This document shows, piece by piece, positions 27,004 through 35,970 of a stretch of DNA of 64,000 nucleotides. The notes beneath the pieces are model-generated. The model was not told the origin of the DNA and ran no database searches. It saw only the letters and a program-made list of their open reading frames with translations. Numbering within the stretch: the stretch's first letter is position 1; each line of letters begins with the position of its first letter. The DNA comes from Actinomycetales bacterium (lineage in GTDB: Bacteria; Actinomycetota; Actinomycetes; Mycobacteriales; Micromonosporaceae): positions 124,001-188,000 of the forward strand of contig PKFB01000021.1 in the NCBI GenBank assembly GCA_002919305.1, given 5' to 3'. Position numbers and translations under genes: made by a program.

Positions 27004-28014
27004 GTGGAGCTACGAGACTTGGTGCTTATTGAGGATGAAGCCACCTACGATGTCGAGTCCTTGTGGCGCCCACGCCCAATAGACGACTTCCTAAGAGTGC
27101 CTTTTGGAGTCAACTCTATCGGAGACCTGGTTTCCCTCGACCTCAAAGACTCCGCCCTCGGCGGTATGGGGCCACATGGCCTATGCATAGGCGCTACCGG
27201 ATCCGGAAGGTCCGAGTTATTACGCACTCTGACACTCGTCCTAGCGATGACTCATCCTCCGGAGCGGCTAAACTTAATACTCATCGACGAGAGGAGTCAA
27301 TTTCACTTCGAGAAGCTGAAGGAGCTGCCCCACGTCTCGGCATACGCTTTCGATTTTTTCTTCGAATCCTCCAGCGTTGTCGATCGACTTCGCGACATCA
27401 TTCACAGAGAGATAACGCATCGCCAGAAGATTCTACAGGAGGCGGGACAGGTCCCTAACATTACCGAATATAACCGACTTCGTGACGCCGGCGCCCCACT
27501 GCCCCCTCTCCCCAACTTACTGATCCTCATCAACCACTTCGCTTCAATATTAGAAAACGTTCCGGACTTTCTAGATTTATTGCTCACTATCTGCCGATCC
27601 AGCCGACAGCTCGGGCTACATTTATTGCTGTCCGACTCTCACTATTTTGATTTCGCAACGAGCGATTACACAATGCATAGACTGGAAAGGTTCTTGTCCT
27701 ACCGGATCGTCTTGCGCACCTTCACCCCAGCAGAAAGCGAACTCTTATTAGGAGTACCGGACGCTCACAATCTCTATAATTCCCCCGGGAAGGGCTACCT
27801 AAAATTCGGCACCACGGTTTTCCGGCGCTTCGAAGAAATCGTGTACGTATCATCCCCATACCGGCCCGCCACCGGCACTCGCTCCTTGCATGACTCCGAT
27901 GAGGAAAGCTGGTTGTTGTCACCGAGCATCATGGAAGTGGTGCTTGGTCGACTCATCAAAGCTGGCACCACGCACTTAGCGTCCTACGCCATTAAAGAAG
28001 ACCTCGCTGGATAG
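27004..28014 (+). CDS. EccC-like ATPase fragment, single domain, degraded Walker motifs
   Basis: A 336-aa protein that matches the first ATPase domain of EccC, the FtsK/SpoIIIE-type motor of type VII secretion. It begins at the DLVLIEDEATYDVESLWRPRP segment, so the N-terminal membrane spans and stalk of EccC are absent. The nucleotide site is altered: Walker A reads GATGSGRS (63-70), with Arg for the essential Lys, and the usual FKGG after Walker B is replaced (ILIDERSQF). It is therefore probably not an active ATPase, and could be a scaffold or decaying. It is a tandem paralogue of the next gene. Base use is AT-richer than its neighbours, with many TTA codons (for example twice at 27217-27222). 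GTG start after CGGAG. Confidence 0.82.
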   Translation: MELRDLVLIEDEATYDVESLWRPRPIDDFLRVPFGVNSIGDLVSLDLKDSALGGMGPHGLCIGATGSGRSELLRTLTLVLAMTHPPERLNLILIDERSQFHFEKLKELPHVSAYAFDFFFESSSVVDRLRDIIHREITHRQKILQEAGQVPNITEYNRLRDAGAPLPPLPNLLILINHFASILENVPDFLDLLLTICRSSRQLGLHLLLSDSHYFDFATSDYTMHRLERFLSYRIVLRTFTPAESELLLGVPDAHNLYNSPGKGYLKFGTTVFRRFEEIVYVSSPYRPATGTRSLHDSDEESWLLSPSIMEVVLGRLIKAGTTHLASYAIKEDLAG

Positions 28015-28018
28015 CGTC

Positions 28019-29908
28019 ATGGATCTGCGAAACTTGCTGGGTATTGAGGATGAGGGCAGCTACGATATCGCGTCTTTGTGGCGCCCGCGACCTGTGGAAG
28101 ACTTTCTGAAGGCGCCTTTCGGAGTCGATCCTGCCGGAAACCCGGTATACCTGGACCTTAAAGACCTCACCCTCGGCGGCATGGGGCCACATGGCCTGTG
28201 CGTAGGCGCCACCGGTTCGGGAAAATCCGAGTTATTACGCACTCTGATACTCACTTTAACGATGACCCATTCCCCAGAACGGCTAAACTTCGCCTTCATT
28301 GATGGCTGGGGAGGCGTGACTTTCAACAGGCTGAAGGAGCTGCCCCACGTCTCGGCATGTACTTTCAACATCCTTGACGACCCCAGCATCGCCGATCGAC
28401 TTCACGACGCATTTCACGGGGAGATGACGCGCCGTCAGCAGATCCTGCAACAGGCCGGCCTGCCCACCGTTACGGAGTACAACCGACATCGTGACGCCGG
28501 AGCCCCACTACCACCCCTACCACACCTGCTGATCATCGTCGAAGACTTCACTGAGCTGCTGACTTGCGAGCCGGATTTTCTCGACCTATTGATTAGCATC
28601 TGCCAACTTGGTCGACCACTCGGGCTGCATCTGCTGCTAACCGCTCAACGCTTGATAGAGGGAAAAATACGTGGGCTGGAAGTGTTTCTGTCCTACCGGA
28701 TCGGCCTGCGCACCTTCAGCGAGCAGGAGAGTCGGGCTTTATTGGGAATGCCGGATGCTTACAGGCTGCCCCACCTCTCCGGATACGGCTATCTGAGATT
28801 CGGTACCACGCTCCTCCAGCCTTTTAAAGCGGCGTACGTATCGGGTCCATACCAGCCCGCTACCGCCGCCCTGTCCCCGTCTCGCCCCAAGGAGCGGAGC
28901 TGGTTGGCTGAGCTGGATGACTGGACCCCTCCCCCCACCACCGTGGACGTGGTGGTTTCCCGACTCGTCAAAGCCAGCGCCCCTACTTACCGCATCGTGC
29001 AACCACCACTACCTAAGGCACTCCCGCTGGACTCCATCACCGGCCCGTTAGAGAAACACCCTGGATACGGCCTGACAACCCCCGACGCCAACCGACGCGG
29101 CGCCCTCCGCATCCCCCTCGGCGTCCTGGATCGCCCCAAAGACAACAAGCAGGAGCCGCTGGTTCTTGACCTCTCCGGTCATCTATGTGTCTTGGGCGCC
29201 CCTCAGACCGGGAAATCCACCCTGCTGCGTACCCTCGTTCTCAGCGCAGCCGTCACCCACACCCCTCACGACATCGGCTTTTCCTGCGTGGATGTGGCGG
29301 GCGACAGCCTTTCGGCATTGGCGAGCCTGCCCCACGTCGCCGCCGTCACCGGTCAACGGGATCCTGACCGGGTACGCCGCACCATCATGGACGTGGCGGA
29401 GTTGCTGCACAAGCGGGAGCGGCTGTCCGCCGTCTGGGGCACCGGTGTCGTCACCGCCGACCGCCAAGTCCACCGCGACGGCCGCCTCCCAGACATCGGA
29501 TGCCTCGACACCGTGCTGGTCATCGACAACTACCCAGCCCTGCGCCGCGACTTTGACGATCTCACCGAGGTGATCCACCACATCGCACGCCGCGGCCTGG
29601 GGTATGGAATCCACCTCGTCCTCACCGCCGAACGCTGGGCAGACCTTCCCGGACAGCTGCAAGCGGTGATCGGCATCCGCATCGAACTACGCCTCAAGGA
29701 CTACCTGGATTCCTCCATCAACCCTCGCAAATCTCGCCGGCTTCCCTACGACACCCCTGGGCGTTGCCTGACGCAGGAAGAACTGATCGCGCATATCGCA
29801 CTGCCCCGCCTGGACGGCGGCACCAAACCCGACGCCACCGCGCTTGAAGCCGCTATCGCCGCCATCGCCAACACCTGGAACGCCTCTCACCCACCTTCCG
29901 GGGCGTGA
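28019..29908 (+). CDS. EccC-like double-ATPase protein without membrane segments
   Basis: A 629-aa protein with two FtsK/EccC-type domains. Domain 1 (1-285) has an intact Walker A GATGSGKS (63-70) but an altered Walker B region (FIDGWGGVTF for the usual VDFKGGATF). Domain 2 (about 335-620) has Walker A GAPQTGKS (393-400) and SCVDVAGDSL. The third EccC ATPase domain and the N-terminal spans are absent. ATG start 5 bp after the stop of the preceding paralogue, with no strong ribosome site, so coupled translation is likely. The first 285 residues align along their length with the preceding protein, and stretches are identical at DNA level, so this is a tandem duplication. Confidence 0.87.
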   Translation: MDLRNLLGIEDEGSYDIASLWRPRPVEDFLKAPFGVDPAGNPVYLDLKDLTLGGMGPHGLCVGATGSGKSELLRTLILTLTMTHSPERLNFAFIDGWGGVTFNRLKELPHVSACTFNILDDPSIADRLHDAFHGEMTRRQQILQQAGLPTVTEYNRHRDAGAPLPPLPHLLIIVEDFTELLTCEPDFLDLLISICQLGRPLGLHLLLTAQRLIEGKIRGLEVFLSYRIGLRTFSEQESRALLGMPDAYRLPHLSGYGYLRFGTTLLQPFKAAYVSGPYQPATAALSPSRPKERSWLAELDDWTPPPTTVDVVVSRLVKASAPTYRIVQPPLPKALPLDSITGPLEKHPGYGLTTPDANRRGALRIPLGVLDRPKDNKQEPLVLDLSGHLCVLGAPQTGKSTLLRTLVLSAAVTHTPHDIGFSCVDVAGDSLSALASLPHVAAVTGQRDPDRVRRTIMDVAELLHKRERLSAVWGTGVVTADRQVHRDGRLPDIGCLDTVLVIDNYPALRRDFDDLTEVIHHIARRGLGYGIHLVLTAERWADLPGQLQAVIGIRIELRLKDYLDSSINPRKSRRLPYDTPGRCLTQEELIAHIALPRLDGGTKPDATALEAAIAAIANTWNASHPPSGA

Positions 29909-30209
29909 ACGGACGGCAGGGAGCCCGGGAGCTCCTTGTCCTCCAGGCTTCCCTCGTGGCGCGTCCCACAGCACAGCGGCTGATTCCACTCAGCCGGCTT
30001 CCCACAACTCGCGGAGTCTTAAACCGCATCCTCGATGTCGGCGCTTTACCGTGGCTCACATAGGCAAGGCGTGATATCTCGACCCTCGACGAGGTCGGAA
30101 ATATGACCCAAGGTCACAGCGTCGTCATGCAACCGTACCCACCCGGCACGCGTGCGGGCTGTGTCCATCCGCGTACTCTTGTGGACACCTGAGAGCTCTC
30201 GGAGGACCT
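29909..30209. other. Intergenic region between EccC-like and FtsK-like genes
   Basis: About 300 bp. It includes a hairpin at 29977-29996 (CGGCTGA, 6-nt loop, TCAGCCG) that may end the upstream transcript, and presumably a promoter for the FtsK-like gene. Confidence 0.4.
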
Positions 30210-32873
30210 GTGGGGAGGCTGAGCGCGACCTTCGCGGGGGCACTGGAGCGGCACCGTCGGGCTGTGGCGTACCTGCGGGGAGCCGAGCAGGAACTGGCCC
30301 GGATCACCGCCGACCGGTCCCATTTCGAACAGTCCTATGTAGAACAAATCGTCCTTGCGGACCAGTTACGGCACATCGCCGGCCGCCTGACGCCCGGGTG
30401 GCTGGGGATCCAGTGGAACGAGTTGACGTCAGGCACTCACCTTCCCATGGGGCGTGACGTCACCCCAAACCAACCGGTCCTGGTACGCCTGGGCGAGGCG
30501 ACTGTGGCCGGTGGGCAGGCCAGTTTCCCCGTCGTGGTGCCGCTGCTGGGCGCTGGTCATCTCGCTATCGACGCCGATGCCCGAGACCCGCGGGTGACGG
30601 CCCTGTTCCGTGGGCTCCTCACCCGTCTGTTGGCCGCCTGTCCCCCTGAGCTGTTGCGGGTACTCCCGGTCGACTCCAGCACCGTAGGAGCGGTGTTCGC
30701 GCCTTTCCAACCCTTGGTGGAAGCCGGCGCGATACCCCCCACGGCGACCACCCAGGAGTCCTTCCACGCCGTGCTCGACGAGGCCGAACAGCACGTCCGG
30801 GCGGCCCAAGCCGGCGCCACCGATCTGCCCTACCTGCTACTGGCGATCGCCTCCCTCCCAGCCGACGGACGTTCTGAACTGACCCGGCTGGCCAGTTTGG
30901 CGCACGCCGGCCCCTCCCACCGCGTCCATCTGCTCATCGGTGGCTATCCGCCGCGGTTACTGTTCCAGGAGCAGGCGCCCCGCCTGGACTACACCGCTCA
31001 GCTGATGACGGTGGAGTCCCATTTCCAGTTGCGCAACCCGCCCGGCACAGAGCTGTTCGGGGTCAGCGGCCTGGCAGGAAACGTGACGCTGGACCCTGAA
31101 CCCTTCGCCCACACGTTGCGGGACCTCACCCAGCAGCTCGCCATCAGCGCTCGCACCGCCTCCACCCTGAGCTTCACGGAGCTGCAGCCGGAGCGGCTGT
31201 GGACGGAGAGCTCTATCACCGGCCTGCGGACCGTGGTGGGTCGGGAAGGGCGTCGCCTGGTGGAACTGGCCTTCGACGACGCCACCCCACACTGGATGGT
31301 GGGGGGGCGTACCGGCTCCGGAAAGACGGTGTTCCTACTGGACGTCCTGTACGGCCTGGCGGCGCGCTACTCACCGGACGAGCTGGCGCTATACCTGCTT
31401 GACTTCAAGGAGGGCGTCTCCTTCACCGAGTTCACCCCGACCGAGGTGGACCCGACGTGGATCCCACACGCCCGGGCGGTCGGTATCGAGTCCGACCGGG
31501 AGTACGGGGTGGCGGTGCTGCGGGAGCTGGTCGGGGAGATGAACCGGCGGGCGACGGCTCTGAAACGAGCCGGCGTCACCAAGCTCGCCGATCTGCGGCA
31601 ACGCCGCACCGACGTGGCTCTACCCCGGATTCTCGCCGTCATCGACGAGTTCCACGTGCTGTTCAACGGCAACGACCACATCGCGGCTGAGGCCGCCGCC
31701 CTCCTGGAAAACCTGGCCCGCAAGGGCCGCTCCTACGGTATCCACCTGATCCTGGCCAGCCAGACCGCCGCTGGGATCGAGGCGCTCTACACCAAGTCCG
31801 AATCCATCTTCGGACAGTTCCCGATGCGGATCGCGCTCGCCGGCGCCACCGGCATCCTCGACCCGCTCAACGACGCCGCCGCTGGGCTCCCGATCGGCAC
31901 GGCCGTGGTCAACGACTCCGGCGGTATCGCCGGACGTAACCGCCTGGTGCGCTTCCCGGACGCTCACGCCGAAGCCGAGACGCTCCGGGCACTACGCCAC
32001 CGGCTGTGGGAGGCCCGTACCCCCGGCAGCGCCCCACCCGCGGTTTTCACCGGGTACGCCGAACAGCGAATCGAAGACGATCCCACCTACCAGCGGCTGT
32101 CGCCAACCACCCAGCGGCGCTGGGCGCTCGTGGGCCGCACCGTGGACGTCACCTCCTCCACCGCGCGTTTCGCACTGGACACCTCGGTGGGCCGGCACGT
32201 GGCTGTGCTGGGCCCCAGCGTGGTGGGGGCCGACATTCTCCAGGCAGCGGCTTTGGGGCTGGCGCGACAGCACCACCCCGGTCACGCACGCTTCATCCTC
32301 GCTTCCCTGGTGGCCGCCGCAGACCAGGTCACCGAGGAAACCGCTGTGGCGCTACGCGTAGCTGGTCATCTGTGCGACACGGTGGACGCCAACGGGCTAC
32401 GCCGCACGCTGGCCCGGGTGGCCCGACCCGAGGAGGTCAAGGACGAGGAGAGCGCGGGCGGGGCCGAGGCGGCGAACACCGTGCGCCCGGCGTACACCTA
32501 CCTGTTCGTCTTCGGTATGGACGCCGCCAGCGGGGTGCTGTCCCAGATAGACACTGGACCAGGTTTGCGGACCGGTTTGGATGACCTGCGGACCGTGCTC
32601 AAACAAGGACCGGGCCAAGGAGTTCACCTGCTGGCCTGGTGGCGCAGTCTGGCGCGGTTCACCGAGGACATCGGAGGTTCGGCGGGTCGGGAAGATGTGG
32701 CGTGTCTGGTAGCGCTCAACGTCCCCGGCAATGAACTCGGACTAGCCCTGGGACGCATCAATCTGGAGTGGCGGCCACGTCCCAATCGGGCGCTGCTGGT
32801 GGACCGCCATGATGACCGGACGCAGGTGATCGTGCCGTTCGTTCGACCGGGACATTACGAGGGCGTGCTGTGA
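30210..32873 (+). CDS. FtsK/SpoIIIE-domain ATPase, type VII-secretion-like motor
   Basis: An 887-aa protein. Residues 1-60 form a coiled coil, and about 80-310 resemble a nucleotide-binding fold without Walker motifs. About 340-620 is an active-looking FtsK/SpoIIIE domain, with Walker A GRTGSGKT (366-373), Walker B LALYLLDFKEG (392-402) and ILAVIDEFHVLF. About 650-880 is a third, degenerate domain (GPSVVGADIL where a P-loop would be). No membrane span is visible, so membrane anchoring may come from the next gene product. GTG start after GGAGGACCT. It overlaps the next gene by four bases. It may translocate protein or DNA; the neighbours favour protein secretion. Confidence 0.88.
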   Translation: MGRLSATFAGALERHRRAVAYLRGAEQELARITADRSHFEQSYVEQIVLADQLRHIAGRLTPGWLGIQWNELTSGTHLPMGRDVTPNQPVLVRLGEATVAGGQASFPVVVPLLGAGHLAIDADARDPRVTALFRGLLTRLLAACPPELLRVLPVDSSTVGAVFAPFQPLVEAGAIPPTATTQESFHAVLDEAEQHVRAAQAGATDLPYLLLAIASLPADGRSELTRLASLAHAGPSHRVHLLIGGYPPRLLFQEQAPRLDYTAQLMTVESHFQLRNPPGTELFGVSGLAGNVTLDPEPFAHTLRDLTQQLAISARTASTLSFTELQPERLWTESSITGLRTVVGREGRRLVELAFDDATPHWMVGGRTGSGKTVFLLDVLYGLAARYSPDELALYLLDFKEGVSFTEFTPTEVDPTWIPHARAVGIESDREYGVAVLRELVGEMNRRATALKRAGVTKLADLRQRRTDVALPRILAVIDEFHVLFNGNDHIAAEAAALLENLARKGRSYGIHLILASQTAAGIEALYTKSESIFGQFPMRIALAGATGILDPLNDAAAGLPIGTAVVNDSGGIAGRNRLVRFPDAHAEAETLRALRHRLWEARTPGSAPPAVFTGYAEQRIEDDPTYQRLSPTTQRRWALVGRTVDVTSSTARFALDTSVGRHVAVLGPSVVGADILQAAALGLARQHHPGHARFILASLVAAADQVTEETAVALRVAGHLCDTVDANGLRRTLARVARPEEVKDEESAGGAEAANTVRPAYTYLFVFGMDAASGVLSQIDTGPGLRTGLDDLRTVLKQGPGQGVHLLAWWRSLARFTEDIGGSAGREDVACLVALNVPGNELGLALGRINLEWRPRPNRALLVDRHDDRTQVIVPFVRPGHYEGVL

Positions 32874-33529
32874 ATCCGTCGACGAGTCCGTGGGCGTCCT
32901 GGCCCGCGTACACCGAACTGGCCCGCCGGCTCGACGAGGTGCGGCGCGCCGAGGAGGAACACAGCGAGAACGTACAGCGGCGCGTCGAGGCGGCGCAGAA
33001 CCGGATCTCCGAACTCGATTCCTACCTGTCGACTCAGCGAGGGCACCTGACCGATCTGGCGCGTCAGGTCCGTCAGCCACGTCCGGCGTTCGCTGAGCCG
33101 CCTCCCGAGTTCACCGGTGCCCTGGAGGAGACGATCCGGACCGCGGAGCGGTACGCCGATGAGGCCGCCGACGCCGCCGAGGAGGTGGCCAGGCTCGCCA
33201 CCGAGCCCGTCCTGCTGCCTCGCTGGTCGGTACGGAGCCGCAACGCGGTGATTTACCTGATGGCCGCCGGCGGCGCCCTAGTGGGGCAGGCTGTCCTGTT
33301 GGCGCTCCAGGCATTGGATCAGATCAGCTGGTGGACCGCGGCGGCGTGGGCGTTGTTTGGGCTGCCGACGCTCGCCTTCTTCGTGGGTTATGTGCTGGTC
33401 GGCGTCTTGGGGGTACCCCGCACCGGTGCGAGCGAGGTGGAGCGCTCACCCCGTCTCGGGTTCGCGATCTGCATGGCTTCGCTCCCTGTCTGGGGGGTGT
33501 TGACGGAGCTGATCAGGCATATGTTCTGA
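32870..33529 (+). CDS. Coiled-coil membrane protein of the FtsK-like locus
   Basis: A 219-aa protein of unrecognised family. Residues about 12-70 form a coiled coil (LARRLDEVRRAEEEHSENVQRR…), followed by a second helical stretch (about 80-110). Hydrophobic segments lie at about 126-147, 152-178 and 196-213. The GTG start overlaps the FtsK-like gene by four bases, implying a complex. The simplest reading is that it anchors the soluble FtsK-like ATPase at the membrane. Confidence 0.8.
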   Translation: MNPSTSPWASWPAYTELARRLDEVRRAEEEHSENVQRRVEAAQNRISELDSYLSTQRGHLTDLARQVRQPRPAFAEPPPEFTGALEETIRTAERYADEAADAAEEVARLATEPVLLPRWSVRSRNAVIYLMAAGGALVGQAVLLALQALDQISWWTAAAWALFGLPTLAFFVGYVLVGVLGVPRTGASEVERSPRLGFAICMASLPVWGVLTELIRHMF

Positions 33530-33554
33530 GCGAGGGTAAGGAGGGAGCCACAAG

Positions 33555-33815
33555 GTGGCCACCATCGAGGAGATCAAGGCATCCCTGCAGGCCAGCGTCC
33601 AGAAGGGGGAGGAGGCGGTTCAGGGTCTGCAGCGTGAGGCGTCCACAGTTGACGAAGCCATCGCGATGCTCCAGGGAACGACCACGGGCTCCAGTCACCA
33701 GCTGGCCAGCCAGGCCGCCGCACAGTACCAGCAAGCCAAGCAGCGGCTGTTCGAGGCCACTCAACTGATCAAGGCTGCGATCGACACGACAAACAACTAC
33801 CGACAGATCCTGTAA
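33555..33815 (+). CDS. Small helical-hairpin protein, WXG100-like size
   Basis: An 86-aa, all-helical protein: helix 1 about 3-40, a turn rich in Gly, Thr and Ser (GTTTGSSH), and helix 2 about 48-84 ending NYRQIL. This is the shape and size of WXG100/ESAT-6 substrates, but the WxG turn is missing. It lies 25 bp after the membrane protein gene, with GTG start and AAGGAGGGAG ribosome site. As the last gene after an FtsK-type ATPase it is a good candidate secreted substrate or structural subunit. No function is known to me. Confidence 0.8.
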   Translation: MATIEEIKASLQASVQKGEEAVQGLQREASTVDEAIAMLQGTTTGSSHQLASQAAAQYQQAKQRLFEATQLIKAAIDTTNNYRQIL

Positions 33816-34252
33816 CCGACTGACCGGACCGTGACGCTTGCCCATCACGGCCCCATAACCTCCTCGAAACAACCAACCGGTATCCAGATCCGTGTTGTCG
33901 CTGGTCAAAATTCCCAAGAGGAGCGAGTAACCGACCAGGGCTCATCGTCTGTAGAACCGGCTCGGTCCGACGGCGCCTCCTCCCGTGGGGCATCCGGTCC
34001 GGGCCGGTTCCTCTTACGGTCCTGTCCCAAACCTCGGCGACGGGTTTTCGTGATAGCGAGCACAAGGCCACCGAGATTGTGATCGGTTACCGGATTCACC
34101 CTCATTTCGCTGGAGATAACCCACCCGCCCACATGGCCGAAAAGGGAACCGTGTTCCCCTAGCCAAGATCCTTAAAAAATCAACAGTTAACCCGAAACCG
34201 CGCACCGGACAGGACCGTATCTCGCGAAGGTGGAAAGCCGCCCATAAACCCC
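33816..34252. other. Intergenic region after the FtsK-like operon
   Basis: About 440 bp. It contains an imperfect stem near 33957-34012 (AACCGGCTCGGTCCG against CGGTCCGGGCCGGTT) that may end the operon. No gene is convincing. Confidence 0.4.
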
Positions 34253-34276
34253 GAGAGCCTCCTTAAAGCGGCTCTC
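34253..34276 (-). terminator. Hairpin terminator of the XRE-TPR gene
   Basis: GAGAGCC and GGCTCTC arms around 10 nt. On the minus strand they are followed by GGGGTTTAT. It lies about 85 nt after the stop of the minus-strand regulator. Confidence 0.6.
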
Positions 34277-34358
34277 AATTATCAGGACTTATTCAGAAAC
34301 TCAACCGAGGACCGGGCAGAAGCCCTCGGGAGTGAGAGGTCAGAAATAAGGTTCCAGA

Positions 34359-35666
34359 TCAACTCTGCTGTTCCACAGTCACCAGACCATGGCGGTACGC
34401 CAGAGCGGCCTCCTGCATCCGCCCTGCATTCCGGTACATGTCTCCTAACAAACGCTGCGCCAACGCCAACTCTTGATGCCGTCCCGCGGCCGCATACTGT
34501 TCGACCGCCATCCGCAGATGTGTCTCCCCGTCGTGGGATTCCCCCTTCTCAAGGGCCAGCAATCCACGCTGCCGGGAGATCCTGGCATGCGCCAACGGGT
34601 CCTCGGTGTGCTCCACCAGCGCCGCCGCTTCGGTAAGCACCTGCTCCGCCTCAGCCAAATGCCCCAGCCGACGACGCACGTCCGCCAGATCAGCCGCCGC
34701 GCCCGCCAACCGCGCCGGGTCACCGGCTCCCCGCAGCATCTGGTAGGCGGTCTCCAGCTCAGCGCAGGCTTCGACATCGCGCCCTTCTCGGGACAGCAGC
34801 TGCCCCCGCGCCCAGTGGCACTCTCCGATCTGAGGTCGCAGCGCCACCAGTCGCCACAGCTCCTCAAGCCGGTCCAGGTACCGCCTAGCCTCAGCGACCT
34901 GTCCTTCGGCGGTGAGAGTCCGCGCCACAGACAGGTACATCGTGGCCAGACGAACCAGTTCCGGCCCCACCGGGGCCAGCTTCACCGCCTCATCCGCAGC
35001 CGCCGCGGCCTCCTTGGTAGCGCCCACATCCAGGTAGAGCCCCACCAGACCGGCGTGCAGCGCCAGCAGCGCCGTGGGATCGATCAGACCGGTGCGGTTG
35101 AGCTCCTTCAGCGTGCTTTCCAGCAGGTAAAGCCCGTACCGGCTGTCCCCCAGCCGACGGAGGCACTCCGCGCGCCCCACCAAGGCAGGTACCCGCCAGG
35201 GCAGCGGGGCGTCCCGCAGCAGTCGCTCCACCGACTCGAACAGCTCGTCGGCCCGGCGCACCTCCCCTCGCCATAGGGCGAACACCGCCAGCCGAGATCT
35301 GGCTCGCGCCCGCACCTCGACGAGGCCGTACGCCTCGGCCGTGCGGTCAACGTCCTGGCACACCTGCTCGCCGTGCGCCACCTCGTTCTGTGTCAGCTCC
35401 TGACCAGTGCTCAGTGTCAGCTCTGCCAGGGCGAGTTCCAGCTCGACGGGTAACCGGGTCGGCCGACCAGTCAGTAACTCGTCGGCATCCACTCCTAACT
35501 TGGCAGCGAAATAATGAAGAGCGTCTGTGGAAGGAGTGCGTCTCCCGGATTCCACCGAAGACACGAATGCCGCACTATAACGTGGTTCAGCGAGCTGTTT
35601 TTGTGTAAGCCCACGCGCGCAACGCAGCTTAAATATCCGCTCGCCAATCCCATCCCGATCCGACAC
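34359..35666 (-). CDS. XRE-family regulator with TPR domain (copy 1)
   Basis: A 435-aa protein. An N-terminal helix-turn-helix of Cro/C1 type (about 8-65: LRCARGLTQKQLAEPRYSAAFVSSVESGRRTPSTDAL, split over two helices) is followed by TPR repeats to the C-terminus. This is the architecture of peptide- or signal-sensing actinobacterial and RRNPP-like regulators. GTG start at 35666. It is divergent from, and clearly paralogous to, the gene at 35971: both share LAEPRY, VSSVESGRRTPS and ELLTGRP. It probably controls the adjacent FtsK-like locus, itself, or both. Confidence 0.87.
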   Translation of the reverse strand: MSDRDGIGERIFKLRCARGLTQKQLAEPRYSAAFVSSVESGRRTPSTDALHYFAAKLGVDADELLTGRPTRLPVELELALAELTLSTGQELTQNEVAHGEQVCQDVDRTAEAYGLVEVRARARSRLAVFALWRGEVRRADELFESVERLLRDAPLPWRVPALVGRAECLRRLGDSRYGLYLLESTLKELNRTGLIDPTALLALHAGLVGLYLDVGATKEAAAAADEAVKLAPVGPELVRLATMYLSVARTLTAEGQVAEARRYLDRLEELWRLVALRPQIGECHWARGQLLSREGRDVEACAELETAYQMLRGAGDPARLAGAAADLADVRRRLGHLAEAEQVLTEAAALVEHTEDPLAHARISRQRGLLALEKGESHDGETHLRMAVEQYAAAGRHQELALAQRLLGDMYRNAGRMQEAALAYRHGLVTVEQQS

Positions 35667-35970
35667 TGATCAGCCCCCGCATCCACGTATCCCAACCACG
35701 ACGCGGCTGATGGTTCTATGCTCTCAATGTCCCGCCCGCCGTTACGCCGGCCCACCCCTCCCGGCTACGGTTCCGAAAGATCAGTGTACGGCGCTGTTCC
35801 AACGTAACGGAGTGGGTGGCACCGGTTCAGGGCGCCTGTGGCGCGCGCCACTCCCCATGTTGTGTCGTTACCGTCATGACTCGCCATGATGGCCACTACT
35901 ACGGTCATGGCCGAAACCTCACCAAAGACGAGCACTATGAAGGCGAAACGGCCTTTCGTACACTCCCGGC
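35667..35970. other. Shared promoter region of the two XRE-TPR regulators
   Basis: A 304-bp divergent intergenic region. Short repeats such as CGCCATGATGGC at 35883-35894 (CGCCAT against ATGGC) and GTCATG are visible, but no operator stands out clearly. Confidence 0.4.
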
